Program-made: the position numbers and the translations under genes
Notes under the pieces: model-generated
What the model saw: only the letters and a program-made list of their open reading frames with translations
Database searches by the model: none
Told to the model about the DNA's origin: nothing
Origin: Oscarella lobularis
Lineage: Eukaryota; Porifera; Homoscleromorpha; Homosclerophorida; Oscarellidae
DNA length: 64,000 nt
Assembly (NCBI RefSeq): GCF_947507565.1
Contig: NC_089184.1
Coordinates: forward strand, 2,480,001 to 2,544,000
Direction: 5' to 3'
In this document: piece by piece, positions 43,191-54,643 of the stretch
Layout of the letters: the number at the start of each line of letters is the position of its first letter
How positions within the stretch are numbered: position 1 is the first letter of the stretch

Positions 43191-45540
43191 GAATAGGAGG
43201 CTGCCATTGTTAATCAATTAGCAGGGTAAATCGTCAGTCTGCAAGAAATCTTAGAAATGATTCTAAGTTTGGTTCCTAGCCACATCCGTTGGCCGAAGTG
43301 AGGCTTCTCAAAGAGGGATGGATAGGTGATGCCCAAAAACTAGTCTTACGAGCATTGTGCACGTGGCCAATAAAGTCAAACGAAATAAATAAAGTAATAG
43401 CAATCAAAGAGCATCTACAAAGTGTGCGTATTTCTTGTTATAATGATCTTCTTTCTGACATTGCTTTCTTTGCTGCACGGGGGCACGAGGTATGACACGT
43501 GGGTATACACCATAGATTATGGTATACACGTACGAACGTCCTCTTCTATTTTAAAGATTCTAAGCTCAAATCGATGCTTGCGCGTCACTGCAGGATTTTT
43601 GCAGTATTTTAAAGCTTTTCCCGCTTATATAAGTGAGTCTTTCTCGGGTGCGAAGATATCGCGAAAGGCAGAACGTCGATTTCTACTACGACGTACCTCC
43701 GGAGCAAAAGAGTACTGTCTCGCTCTTACTAGTCATACTGCTTCTTAGTCATCGTTCGTACTCACCTGCATACCGTCAGAGCTAATTGAATAAAGTTATG
43801 CCTCTAAACGACGGTCTTTCCCCAATAGAGCCCCGATTTTCTAACAACTAGCTGGACGCAATATCTCTTATGCGGTGATCTTCCTACGTCAGTTGCATCG
43901 ACGACGAATCTTTTCTCGCGTTAGAAAAAGCCATTAATTTTCATCAAGTGACGACGACTGGTCGAGTCCCGTAGTAGAATTCCGGAATCCTCTCTCTCAG
44001 AGAAGACTCAGCTCGATGCAAGCTCATCGCACTGACTTCTTCGCCTCTTTGCAGCTCAAGCAGCGCAGATTCAAACACGCCAATAGGTAAGCGCACGTTC
44101 CCCGTTCATTTTTTGTCCGCGCGGCGCGTTGCGACAATATCCTAGCTGTGTCCTGTCTCAACGCGGAGAACGATGTAGAGCGCGCGCGTGGATGTTTCTG
44201 CTCTACAGCAACTTTTTCGCTGCGAGCGGCGACGTGACACGGATCGCGGACGTGACGATATGCTCGCGTAATCCTTTCGCCATTCGTCGATCCCTCATCA
44301 CGTGCACTCTCACTTCGTTTCATTTCATTAACTTCTTCTTTTTCTTTAGTTTTGCGACGAAAGAGCGAAGAAGAAAGGCAGAAGAATGCATCGTGTCTGC
44401 GCGATCGACGATCAGGTCACCCGTTGGGGCCCCACTTGGTGTAGGCGTTCACTTAGGGGGCGGGGCTCCCTGTGACGTACACGGCGCTGAATGCCTGCGA
44501 TGCCACTGCCCACGCTCGCGGGCATAGAAAAATTTCCGACAGTCTAACCATTAGGTCTGATTTCAAAAAGTCTAATCGAAGGCGGGTTGGGGTCCGCGAG
44601 TGAGGGCTGGTGGTCGTTGCAGTGCACAAAGCCCAATTGTGTACGTTGCAGAGAGTGTAGCGGGACAACAAATCGGTATAGTGCAGTAATGGCACTTCCT
44701 CCCTCATGCGCTTCGTTTGCATCACTACGTTAGTTTGCACGGGTCCTCTCCCTATGCACTAAGGTTTAGTTGGTGGCTGCTAGTAGGGTAGGATGGTTTG
44801 AGTAGAAGGCTTATAGCTCCTTTCCTCTTCACGTGCTTAGCTAGCAGCCGCCACGTGCTTTAGACCATTATTCAGTGGATTTTAAGTTAATCTAGGTTGA
44901 TTAGCATATAGGCTTATTTTAGGTAAATGGATTTATAAGGTATTCTATGTTTTTTTGAGTTCCTGCTTTTCTTTTTTTATGGTAGCATAGTAGGTTTTTT
45001 ATTTGCAGGTTTTATTTCTTCCACAGGTTTTTATTTTTTCACAGGTCTCTTTTTTCACAGGTTTTTATTTACAGGCTTTTATCACAGGTTTATCTTTTTT
45101 GCAGGTTTAATTTTCTTTACAGGTTTAATTAGTATTAGGTGTAATTAATAATAATTTTTAGTCTACTTTTTGATGAAATTTTCTGAATAATAATATTTGT
45201 TTGCTTTTTTAGAGTACGAGAATTTGCTGGTGTATCAATGTGGAAAGGTAAGCGTTTTCTATCATTTTATCGTGTCTTTTTACTGACACGATATTGTAGG
45301 TGAATCAAGAACAGAAGGTAACTGAAAAAGAATATAGTTTTATGCATGTTTTTATATTGTACTGGTTTTTGTATTGTGCGTGATGAATTGCTGCATTCTT
45401 TTTTCTTCTGAGCTCCATGTTATGGAGACAGGAGTTGCGTGATCGGTTAGCTTAGGGACTCGTCTATAAGCGCGCGCGTCTTCGCGCGAATTATCGGCGT
45501 ATAACCGGTTTGGTGCATGGGCGCGTAAGTGGCCCTGTCA
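43191..45540. other. Intergenic; CpG-rich part at 44020-44530
   Basis: No gene recognised. The part 44020-44530 is GC- and CpG-rich and open on both strands (minus 44024-44323; plus 44129-44527) without recognisable motifs. It could be the promoter of an unidentified transcript. Confidence 0.35.
44995..45135 (+). repeat. Tandem array of pyrimidine-tract/CAGG units
   Basis: About eight imperfect units of the form T-rich stretch + (G/A)CAGG(T/C)TT, each 13-20 bp (TTTGCAGGTTTT, TTCCACAGGTTTTT, TTTCACAGGTCT, TTTACAGGCTTTT, TTTTTGCAGGTTT, CTTTACAGGTTTAATTAG). Every unit looks like a 3' splice site. Confidence 0.65.
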
Positions 45541-45559
45541 CGAAATATTTGGTCCGGGG

Positions 45560-45875
45560 TAGCAAATGGACCGGGTCCATTTGCAGCTGTTGTAAACGGA
45601 CCAAAGGGTCCAGTTACGGCTGCTGTAGATGGAACGGAGCTGCCGTAAATGAACTGGGTCCATGTGCGGCAGCGCTAGCTGTAAATGGACCGGGTCCATT
45701 CACAGCTGCCGTAAATGGACCCGGTCCATGTACGGCAACCTAAGGCAGTGCTGTAAATGGACCGGGTCCATGCACGGTTGCTGTGAGTGGACCCGGTCCA
45801 TTTACAGCACTGCCATACATGGATTGGGTCCATTCACGGCAGCTGTGAATGGACCAGCTAGGTCCAATTACCGCC
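45560..45875. repeat. Palindromic minisatellite built on ATGGACC-GGGTCCAT
   Basis: About nine copies of a palindromic core (GGACCGGGTCC or GGACCCGGTCC and variants, at about 45568, 45598, 45650, 45687, 45716, 45758, 45788, 45823, 45850), separated by GCTGT/ACGGC-type linkers that also alternate in orientation. Period about 30-40 bp. Adjacent cores can pair with themselves or each other. Confidence 0.8.
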
Positions 45876-46583
45876 GCCGTAGATAGACCGAGTCTCTTCG
45901 CAACGTACAGGCTCCTACCAGACAGCAGAACAAATAGACTACATTACGTTGACGAAGAAGGTAGGAGGTTAGAGTGTTGCGAGGGACTCAGATATGACCG
46001 GTTAGCGATGCCGGCCCTTTTGCGGCAATGTCGGACCAACTGCCGCTGCTGCCTTTCGACTGCCCGGTTATTCTACGGCAGCTGTAAACGGTCCCCCGGT
46101 CCACTCATCGCCCGGTCCATTCGCGTCGTGACAGCCCTTTGCGCTAGAACAACGCAGAGATTCGCGCTAATCCCATGCAGCGTAATGCTCAGTTGCAAAC
46201 GCCCCCTCGCAAGCCTTTCGTAACGCTGTGTTGCGCGAGCTCCACGCGATTGCACGCGAACGTTTTGTGTTGAACCAGAAAAATATTCTACGTTTACGTT
46301 ACGGTTCATGTAGATGACTAGCGACCAAGCGCGTTTGTTTTCCATCACGTCGAAGGAATAGGACAAAAAAGCAGTCCGGGTTTGTACTGAGGACTAATGG
46401 TCACGTGAGTCGCTTCTTTTCATGCAACTAGCCAAAGACGAGAGAAATGAGCGTCCATTCTGGGTGAAAGTCCTGAGCGCGTGAATTGCTAAATATAAAA
46501 ATTAGGCAAGAGACCTTTATAAACACTATCTGAATTTTTTCACTTATCTGTGCGAATAGATAGGCTAGATAGATAGATACATA

Positions 46584-46745
46584 GGTTATCACATGGCGTT
46601 GAGGGCGATACGGGATTTATCACCCTGACACCCGAGGGAAACCGAGATAAACGGCCCGAGGCGAAGCCGAGGGCTGTTATCGAGGTTTCCCGAGGGTGGA
46701 GGGAGTGATAATTCCCGAATCGCCCGAGAAAGCCGTGTGATAACC
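46584..46745. mobile_element. Foldback/MITE-like palindromic element, 162 bp
   Basis: Ends are GGTTATCACA (46584) and TGTGATAACC (to 46745), perfect inverted copies. The whole element folds: GGGCGATACGGGATTTATCAC pairs imperfectly with GTGATAATTCCCGAATCGCCC, CCCGAGGGAAACC pairs with GGTTTCCCGAGGG, and GGCCCGAGGC meets GCCGAGGGCT at the centre. No coding capacity. GATA-type words flank the left side. Confidence 0.75.
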
Positions 46746-46802
46746 CACTTATATCCCGGTACTCGCGATAAAACGCGATGCAAAGCGATCGGTTGGTGTG
46801 GT

Positions 46803-46872
46803 GGTTCCCGTGGTGCAGTGCGTAGGTATGGGTGTTTGTAAGGTCGGTAGACGCTGGTTCAATTCCGCCTTG
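46803..46872 (+). other. tRNA-like sequence (SINE head or tRNA pseudogene)
   Basis: TGGTGCAGTGCGTAGG resembles an RNA polymerase III A box, and GGTTCAATTCC at 46856-46866 is a perfect B box, about 45 bp apart as in tRNA genes. The acceptor arms do not pair well, so it is not a functional tRNA gene. It is followed by a long pyrimidine run and flanked by foldback and GATA repeats. Confidence 0.45.
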
Positions 46873-47238
46873 CTTCTTTTTCTTTTCTTTTTTTTTCCTT
46901 CTTTTTTACAGTATCGTCGACTTCCTCCTCTTTTTAACGTTTTTAAACGTGCTCGCTTGAACCGGCGCGAGTTTCGTTCGAGAAATTGGAGCGATATAAC
47001 TTCGAGCATGCCACGCCACATCGCACGCTTAAAATCGCTTCGCATTACGACTTAGAGTGTTAGTTCACTTCTACCGAACTCTCCGAACAATCGCGGGGGA
47101 TGTAGCAGATGTAGCGGGGTAAATCGCACGTAGGGGCCCCTTTTCCCCGGGATGATATATATCACCCCGCTCCTCCGGGATGATACGAGGTTTATCACCC
47201 GGTCGGCGCCTTTGATCCTCCCACGCACCGGGATATAA

Positions 47239-47283
47239 AGATAGATAGATAGATAGATAGATTGATAGATTGATAGATAGATA
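47239..47283. repeat. GATA/GATT tetranucleotide microsatellite
   Basis: Repeated GATA with two GATT variants. It ends in GATAACC, which echoes the foldback element end at 46584. It may be the tail of a retroposon covering 46580-47285. Confidence 0.7.
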
Positions 47284-48789
47284 ACCATGAGCTAGATATA
47301 GCTCACGGTTTTCTTTATGAATCAACAGTGGGGCGTTTCTGCCCTTTTTAGCGTCATGGTATTGAATTATTCTATGCCAATTCATTAGAGCTAATAATAA
47401 TTATCTGTCATTTTTTGCAGTTATTGAAGTGACGAAGAGGTAGACCGCGGTCCCAACGCCCTCAGCATGACGGGTCGGTCCATCTGCCGGACTGCGGAGA
47501 TTTGCATCTTTATTCCATAGATGCAGTCTCCTAAACTGCTTGTATGCCTCCTGGATAACGAGGCCATAGCGTCTAAACTGTCCTATCTCCTGGGTAGGCC
47601 CACATCAACCGCTGAAGCGGTTGTGCGGCCCCGAGCTGGAAAACTGCCACTGACAAGGCGTGTATCTTTGGACGAGGCTACTGTCTATATTGGTAGACTC
47701 TCCTGAAGAATGAAGCCAACAGCAAAATATGCCTGCCAGCCTATTGACATTTTCCCTGTGCCTTGGGATAAACAATAAAGGCACCCCATGGGACAGACGG
47801 GGTAAACTGTCCCTTCTCACAAAATAAACCTGGATGAATTTTTCTTTTTCTGGATTACTTCCGGGTTACTTCCGGGTATATAAATTAAAGAAATTTACTC
47901 TTCATTCGCGCTATGAGTTGACGTGCTTGCCCTAGACAATACTTTTTTTCAAGTACTGTAGTTAGTTACACTTTTATGTCGTAAGAAAAAGTTTGCTGCA
48001 CGTGCAATAATCGTGCAACAAAGCATGTATGAATGAACGAACAAACTAAGCTAACTATAAAACAAGTGGCGGCTAACCCTATCTAGCTCGACTTCATCCT
48101 CTCAACTCCTCCTAAAAAAGAGCAAGTTAGATAAATATTCCTTTACTTAGTCTCTCCACCTTTAATTAAACCATTTCCCGTTGAAGCAGAACGCTGCTTT
48201 CGACAGCTGAGATGACGACGTAAAGACAAGAGCAATGGGCGGTTCCTTGAACAAAAAATAAACAGTACCGAGATTTAAATATTATTCAGAAAACAATACC
48301 ATTGGTAAGTGCTACCAAACTGAGAGAGCAGTTTAGTGAGGCATGAGTCCAAGATGCGAATGCAAAAAGGGACGGATGGCAGAAGAGACGATTCCGCCAT
48401 CTTCCAAGGAACACGCCTCAACAACCAACTAAAAGGCAGACGGAGTGAAAACACAGGAAGACAGTGTATATACTCGCTCAGCCTGCCTGAATATATATAT
48501 ACCCGTCAGGCGGAATATTAATTCCGTCAGTTTCCTACCTCAAAGACTGTTTTGTATCCATGAACGTCTTCTTTATCTGCATCACACGATACAAAAACCT
48601 GAGAAATAAAGATTGGCTGTTTTTGTTAATTTTTAATGAACTATTATTCACTTTTTCGAAGACAAAGTCTCGGGCCATTCGTATCAGATGCAATAATGAA
48701 CATTGTGTCGACGTACCACGTGTAATTGGCAGAGTAATTTTGGGCAAAAATTGCCATTTTTAAAACCTAATGACCTTGTAACGACAAGT
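47284..48789. other. Intergenic, no clear gene
   Basis: Positions 47430-47830 are GC-rich with AATAAA-type words at the right end (near 47770 and 47820) and may be a non-autonomous retroposon. 48336-48521 is open without motifs. Nothing else recognised. Confidence 0.35.
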
Positions 48790-49720
48790 ACCTCTCGGAC
48801 GAAATAGTCGGCCGTTTCCAAGTCGGTCAACATCTCCTGAACGATCGCTTTCGAGTTCCGCTTGCCGCAAAAAAGCGTTAAGAAACTCGACAAAGCGCTG
48901 CCTTACACCAACATCCCTCTCAGTCTAGAAAAAATATTTATACCTGTTTAAATTTTATGGTTTTTAATGTGACCTTCAATGCATTGAGAACCGTTTCTAA
49001 TGCTTCCTTACCGCTTTTCTCCGGAATTCCGACCTCGCCAGTTTGCACATTCCCTCGAGAGCCAAATATCTTGAATAGAAAAAGTTAAGTCATACCATAA
49101 CACTATCCCATCCACGTAGCACTCGTTCGAATTCGTTTCTCGGTGCTGCAAGTATTTCCCAATTGCCCAAGCTGATTACCGGTTCTCACAAACAAATTAG
49201 GCTCACTAACAAATAAAAAATGACCAAAAAACCGTGTGTTATAGTTCAGGGATCGAAAAACCTTCACCTCGCAGATCTGCGAGTAAAAACGCTAGATCGA
49301 CTAAAATGCACCAGTATAACAACCTGGCGTCGTCAAATGGCTCATGTGAGTCGAAATTGGCAAAGAAAACAACCCCAATTGTTTCGGGGACCCAATAAAT
49401 TAAGCGCACCTGTTCGTACTTTTGCAAGGTTTTTTCGGGCTTCAGCGTGAGTTCTTGATGGCATCGTTCTTCGTAGTTGCAGATCGCTGCGGAAAAACGA
49501 GGCAAAAGTGATCGACGAAGGCAGCGTGGAGAGATTTATATCCCCTTTCTATATCGCGACAAACGGGCGCCCGATCGCTAAGACGCTTACCGAACGCCGT
49601 CCTTTGCAATCTTCCTGAGCTTCGAAGCCGTTTTCGTCGCCGAAAACGGCCGTTTTCGTCTTGTACGCAAGGCTTTGTTCTTTTTTCGAGCTTCATGATC
49701 ACGTGTTCTGTTCTCCCCAT
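48790..49720 (-). CDS. Hypothetical multi-exon protein, unrecognised
   Basis: A set of minus-strand exons looks coding. First exon from ATG 49720: MGRTEHVIMKLEKRTK, ending before GTAAGCG near 49590. A second after TTTTTCCGCAG (near 49490) joins in phase and reads AICNYEERCHQELTLKPEK to a donor GTGCGC near 49410. Then VISLGNWEILAAPRNEF, with WDSVM before GTATGA (near 49095), joins IFGSRGNVQTGEVGIPEK, which leads into a helical stretch ending LKTIKFKQ near 48952. A last piece, RQRFVEFLNAFLRQAELESD, lies near 48880. The join between pieces two and three is not in phase and a piece may be missing. Strong CpG content at 49560-49740 suits a promoter. No family recognised. Confidence 0.4.
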
Positions 49721-50725
49721 GTCCCGTTAGAGAATAAGATCGCGAAAGCCGATCGACAATAATCTACGCAAAACGTAAACGAACGAATAGGTAAATAGTT
49801 AAAAGGAGACCACGAGGCATCGCCACCATCTTGAACTCGAGGCGGGAAAGCCCACGTCATTCCTTGCCAAAAATAGAAATTCCAATCATGACGCAACATA
49901 CAGTCAAACCGGTATTGAAACCGGTTGATACTTTCGCACCTATTCAGAAAACAAATCAGAGCGCTATGTGAACCCACGTGACCTCCACGGACCGATGGGT
50001 GGGGCTACGCTGTTTAAAAGCAACGCGCACACCGATTTCCCTTACGTTGAGGCCTAGGGCTGGTGCGGCGTGGAGAAATCTGCGTCTCATCCTTGACGGA
50101 CTGGTTCGGGAGATTGACAAAAGGGAAGTCAGGATCGTTGGATCAGCGTGGCCCACGGATTAATCCCGTGCCGGAGCCTGGGCAATGGGGGGCTTCGGCC
50201 TCGGTTCACGCACTGAGCAGAAAGATCGCTTATATACGTCTTATTGTTTCAAAACGAGCACGACCTGCGTTAGGCAGAGTGGGTACGGCTGTGTTTGGTA
50301 AAACACAAAAGAAAAACAGTCAGAAAGCAGAAAAAAGATAGTGGAAGGAACGGGGACAGACAGGAGAAGGGGGATGTACGCATAGAATCAATAGATTAAT
50401 TAGTGAAAAATTGAATGTAAGTGTCATGAGGACCGAGGCGATCGCCCACCGTAAACCCCGGGACGAGAAGTGTTACCTTGCGGATAAGGATTTGCGCATT
50501 CAAGCGCTGCAGACAAACAGCGAAGCGTCGGCGCCAGTATCAAGCAGCAGCGGGACGGAGGGGGCGTCGCAACCGGTCTGGTTGCCGACACTTATCTCAC
50601 CAACTGGCACGATTAGATTGAAGATGATCTGGCTCAGGATACTTCGATTCGGGCATTGCACGTCCTTTCCTGTCGACTCCTACAAAGGGTGGGCAGCCGC
50701 TCTCCTCCTCAGAAGCCCTGTTTCG
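49721..50725. other. GC-rich intergenic stretch, possible retroposed fragment
   Basis: Positions 49990-50330 are GC-rich and end in a run of A-rich triplets (AAAACACAAAAGAAAAACAG), as at the tail of a SINE. A plus-strand open frame of 105 codons at 50411-50728 has no recognisable motif. No gene called. Confidence 0.3.
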
Positions 50726-51035
50726 TAGTGGCGTATCTAGGATTTTCTCTTTGTTCGGGCCAGAATGCGGGGTTCTGGGGGCTCGGCCCAAAAAAAAATT
50801 TTTTGAGTGGGCGGGGTTATTACGTTAATTTTCCTTTACAGAAATACTCTACCCGAATCATTACAAAAGCATTATTCTTACTAACCTTAACCCTAAGAAA
50901 CTACACTAACTAGTAAACCAACCATTTTCTCTCTTACAAAAAAAGGAAAACAAAATTTTTTGGTAAGGCCACAGAAATTTTGGTAGGGCCTGGCCCGACC
51001 TGTCCCGACCTGTCCCACCCTTAGCGACGCCACTG
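50726..51035. mobile_element. hAT-type MITE, about 310 bp
   Basis: Left end TAGTGGCGTATCTAGG and right end CTTAGCGACGCCACTG are inverted copies of the CAGTGGCG-type terminus known from hAT transposons. Flanking 8-mers CTGTTTCG (50718-50725) and CTGTCTCT (51036-51043) match at six of eight positions, the expected 8-bp target duplication after decay. The interior is GC/A-rich without transposase. Non-autonomous. Confidence 0.7.
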
Positions 51036-51060
51036 CTGTCTCTTAGCTATATGCTTACCA

Positions 51061-51374
51061 ATGTGGTCAGGTATCGTTGCGCGGGGGAATTCGGTATTAG
51101 GGGCCGACTACTCGTCCAGGCGGATACTGCTTGAGGGGGCCTATGAGGTCAATACTCACCCGACACTTTTTGGAACCGGTGGTCATCGCTTTGCGGTGGC
51201 TACCATGAGCTACGAAGCGTTCGAACCTCCCCGCGGTGCATGTAGCTCGGGTAACGCTAATACGAACGCATTCAGAAAAGGTACGTAGAACGATAATTTG
51301 ACTGATTCTAATAGGAATTTTGATTTTCAGATAGCGCTGAAGATAGATCAAAAGTGCGTGCGACGAAGTCATAG
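51061..51374 (+). CDS. Small hypothetical two-exon ORF
   Basis: ATG 51061 opens a frame ending NANTNAFRK before GTACGT (51281). Joined to an exon after GATTTTCAG (51330) it continues DSAEDRSKVRATKS and stops at TAG (51372-51374), about 89 residues. Phases agree and both splice sites are good, but there is no recognisable domain, and the ORF starts 26 bp after a MITE. It may be a chance frame or part of a retroposed piece. Confidence 0.22.
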
Positions 51375-53003
51375 AAAAATGGTTGGCAAAGACGTACCAA
51401 ACGCCCGGAAAGACAAACAGCGACAACAGAAGAAAAGAAAGGATGGTGGTGACGTTAGATAAGATTTTTTGTCATGAACACACCGTAAAAATCGCTGTGC
51501 GTATTTGAAATAAATTAATTGAGCGAAATTTGAATACGTGGCCACGTGCCGCGCGAATTACTGTTTGCGTCAGTTAAATGCGCTCTTAACTTATTACGGC
51601 ATCTGGCTTCAAAAAAACGTGGGCCTTGTCAAATAATCGCTAAAAAAAACCTTTCATGATCCAGTTAGTTGAGCAGTGACATGCCGGGCTACTCAATGTG
51701 CCGCTCCATTGAAAAACAGAATCACTGCTTCCTATAGCGTTGGCGTTCCGAGCACCAAAACCCAACAAAGTTATAAGTGCTGTCGCAGATTAGAAGAACG
51801 ATTAGTTCAGTGGAGAAAATATTATCGTCATTGACACGGACGTTGGAGGAGGAGCGTCCGTCTCGTCTGTAGGTAGAAGTTCATTCAGTCGTATCAAATA
51901 ACAGTGATTACTCGTCGATTATATGTCGCTGACTTTTTGAAGTTGAATACAGTCGTCAAAGAGAGCGGGACGCGACGACGGCACAATTACAATGGACGCA
52001 CGGTCCCCTCCTGTGCACTCAGAATCATCTGATGCACATGGAACACGAAACAATGACCACTAGCAACAAGGACGCCTTCATTTTTCGATTACGTTTATGA
52101 AAGCAACAAAACCTGGGATGGCATAGAGTGGCAATGTCAGTGTTAGAAATAAAGACAATGATTAAGGATTTTTTTGGGCGATCTTTCCTAGATATCAAAA
52201 GAAAGACTATCAGTCTGATGATTGATTACCTTTGCGCAAAAATTCCTTGAGAATTGGATTCGCTGTCGGCTGGAGAAAAAAAATGAAAAAATCTTCCGTT
52301 TTGTAGCGTTCTTGAGTTGAGGAGAATGACGGAGAAATAGACGATCTCCTGGAACGAAAATGACTTGGCGATCTCTCTAGATGACTGGTAGACCATTTGA
52401 ACGATCTTTTGATGCTCGCGCACTTCGCTTCGAAGTCGAGAACGAGAAAGAAGTCGAACAAAGGCATAGCTCGGCCAGCCGTTGCTGTAGAGACAAACGA
52501 CGACCTTTCAAATGCAGAATCTAAGCAATAGCAATTGCCAAACGGGCAAAGAAGACGGAAAAAGACGTAGTAGCTTGTAGCACAAACGGGATTTTAAAAA
52601 AGCCCGGACGTGGAGTTTGATCTAATTTTATCCCGGTAGTGAACTGTAAAAATTGAAGGAAATAACTGCATCAAGCAACAAAACGTTTCTTTCGGACTCG
52701 CTGCTACCTCTAAGGAATCTAGGAACACTATCAAGAAAGCCCAAAAATTGACATCGTTTTAATCACGCATTGACAGAATATCTTCACATAATAGAGCTAC
52801 AGTATTATTTACTATCCAAAAAATTACACAAATTCCGCACGCAAAAAATTTGACGACTGTCTAAGACACCTGAGAGCATGTGGTGTTTTACCGAACGGTC
52901 TTTTGCTGTCGTATGCGCGGTAAAATGGGTGCTATACCTATGACCTTCTGCCCTACAATTAATGCTGTCAGATCGGACAAAACGCCTGGGCACAGCTGAT
53001 TTT
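51375..53003. other. Intergenic; 51830-52900 duplicated at 56110-57640
   Basis: Shared blocks include GGAGGAGGAGCGTCCGT, TAGAAGTTCATTCAGTCGTA, AATAACAGTGA, GACTATCA and a charged open stretch (GAACGAGAAAGAAGTCGAAC). This is the 3' flank of both RTK units at 53.0-54.5 kb and 57.7-61.0 kb. The plus-strand frame at 57209-57463 (FEVENKKEVERRHSSAS) is partly shared here, but with a stop, so I do not call a gene. Confidence 0.55.
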
Positions 53004-54532
53004 TCAAGCACTAGGATCATCCTTACCGATTTTGGTTGCAGAATCCAAATCGTCTGTGCTTGCCATGACATTCACGTAAGTTTTCAAATTCTGAGAGAGC
53101 AATGCCTTCTCCTTCTTCTTTTCTTTGACCTCCTCGCGCTCTTTTTGTGAAACCTCCGCGTGCGTATTATACGCTTCTGATCGCTCGGCGAAGAAAGATT
53201 GCCACAATTCATAGTAATGATATCTGGCAACAAAGCGTTTTCTTCATTCAATGGATCTAATTCAGTGCCACGAGAATTGAAAGAACTCATCGGCGTGCAT
53301 TCCACCACCTTCGATTCGGTCGACAACATATCTAAATGACCGGCAGATATGTCGCCCATATCTCTGCATAGCTAGCAAGGCTTTCGCCACGTCACTTGAC
53401 TTGATTCTATCAGACGGATCTCTCTCCCAGCAGCGACGCATGAACTGATAAACGGACTTGGGACAGAGCGAAGGACACTCCAAACTCAAGCTACCTTGAA
53501 GAATTCTTAAACAGACGCTTGAGTATAATACAATAAAAAGTGAACAACTTTTTGACTATCTTTGCTTCAGAGTTACGACGTAAACGGCTTCGATCCGTTC
53601 GCCTAGTCCCTGCGACGTTCTCGCCCGAATGTAGATTGAATAGTTTGTTCCTTCGGCAAGGTTTGTCAAGATTGTGTTGCTCTCGTTTCCTTGAACCGTG
53701 AAATTGGCAACAGAGTCACGATTTGACGAGTATAACACAAAAAAGAGATAGTCCAATATCCTGCCGTTAGGTTTTGACGGCGCCTTCCAGCTCACTGAGA
53801 TCGCCGTCACACTCGAAGAGTCAGCTCGTTCTACTAAAGGAGGCTCAGGAACTACACAAAAAATTGACAAAAATAAAATTGTCGTTATTTACCGCCTTCG
53901 CTTGTTTGCACGATAAGATCGTCGCTGACCGGTCCAGGGCCAATGTTCGTTCTACCGCTCACTTTGACGACGTAAGGTGTGTACGGTAAAAGACCGCTAA
54001 GCGTAGCCGACGTTTCCCTTCCACGCACCTCAACAGTTTTCTCCGAACTTCTGAGCGACATATGCGACGACGCATTCGCGAAGGACGCCGTTACAACTAT
54101 ATTTAGGTATCTCATTCCAAGAAATCGCAAGGCTGCTTTTCGTAGCGTCAATCAGCGAAACATTGCACGGCGACACATCGGGAACTATACAATTAAATGT
54201 TCGAACCTTTCGAACGTTCGAACCTTTCGAATGTTCCAATCCTTCGAATGTTTGAAAAAATCATGTGTATATTCTTCTGACCGTCTTCCGGAGTGGTGAA
54301 GTCGTCGTAAGCTGACGGCGGCCCGAAGCCAATTGCCGTTGCCGCGCTCACTCGCTTTCGAAAATTTTTGTCCCGAGAAGAGATATCTCACCGTCGCGGT
54401 CGTGTGAAGTGCGTCGACGCCGATTTCGGCTTGGGCCAAAACCCACTGACCTTCTTTCTCAATTTCGACCTCCACTTTGTATCTCGTGATATTGCTATTC
54501 CGTTTAAAATAGATCAGGTGGATTCCAAGCAA
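53004..54532 (-). pseudogene. Receptor tyrosine kinase remnant: FN3 repeats and C-tail, kinase core deleted
   Basis: Read on minus. FN3-like units: ITRYKVEVEIEKEGQWVLAQ (near 54480); CNVSLIDATKSSLAISW with LSGLLPYTPYVVKVSGRTN (54200-53900, one-base shift inside); SSVTAISVSWKAPSKPNGRI with LAEGTNYSIYIRART (53820-53600). Only about 40 bp later comes ILQGSLSLECPSLCPKSVYQ, then MRRCWERDPSDRIKSSDVA, the last kinase helices. TM segment, N-lobe and catalytic loop are missing compared with the unit at 57755-61020. A +1 insertion near 53365 puts the cytoplasmic tail (TPMSSF; TYVNVMAS) out of frame. Useful as a reference, because it keeps TGG for the invariant kinase Trp. Confidence 0.8.
54199..54252. 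repeat. TTCGAAC-type short tandem and inverted repeat
   Basis: Repeats of TTCGAACC and TTTCGAACG (TTCGAA is palindromic) between two FN3 exons. It lies in an intron of the RTK remnant. Confidence 0.65.
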
Positions 54533-54643
54533 TTTGAGCTATTCTTTTAGGTCGAATCGTAACCGCAATATAGATAGGACTCCTTTCCGGACCTATGCAA
54601 AATTGACTAAATCCTCTCTAATTAATTTTTACACTTATCCTTA

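Noticed and set aside
44129-44527. 132-residue protein in the CpG-rich region
   Set aside because: Open on both strands because of GC-rich composition, with no motif and low-complexity Phe runs.
46803-46872. Functional tRNA gene
   Set aside because: A and B boxes are present, but the acceptor stem does not pair and the anticodon arm is not clear.
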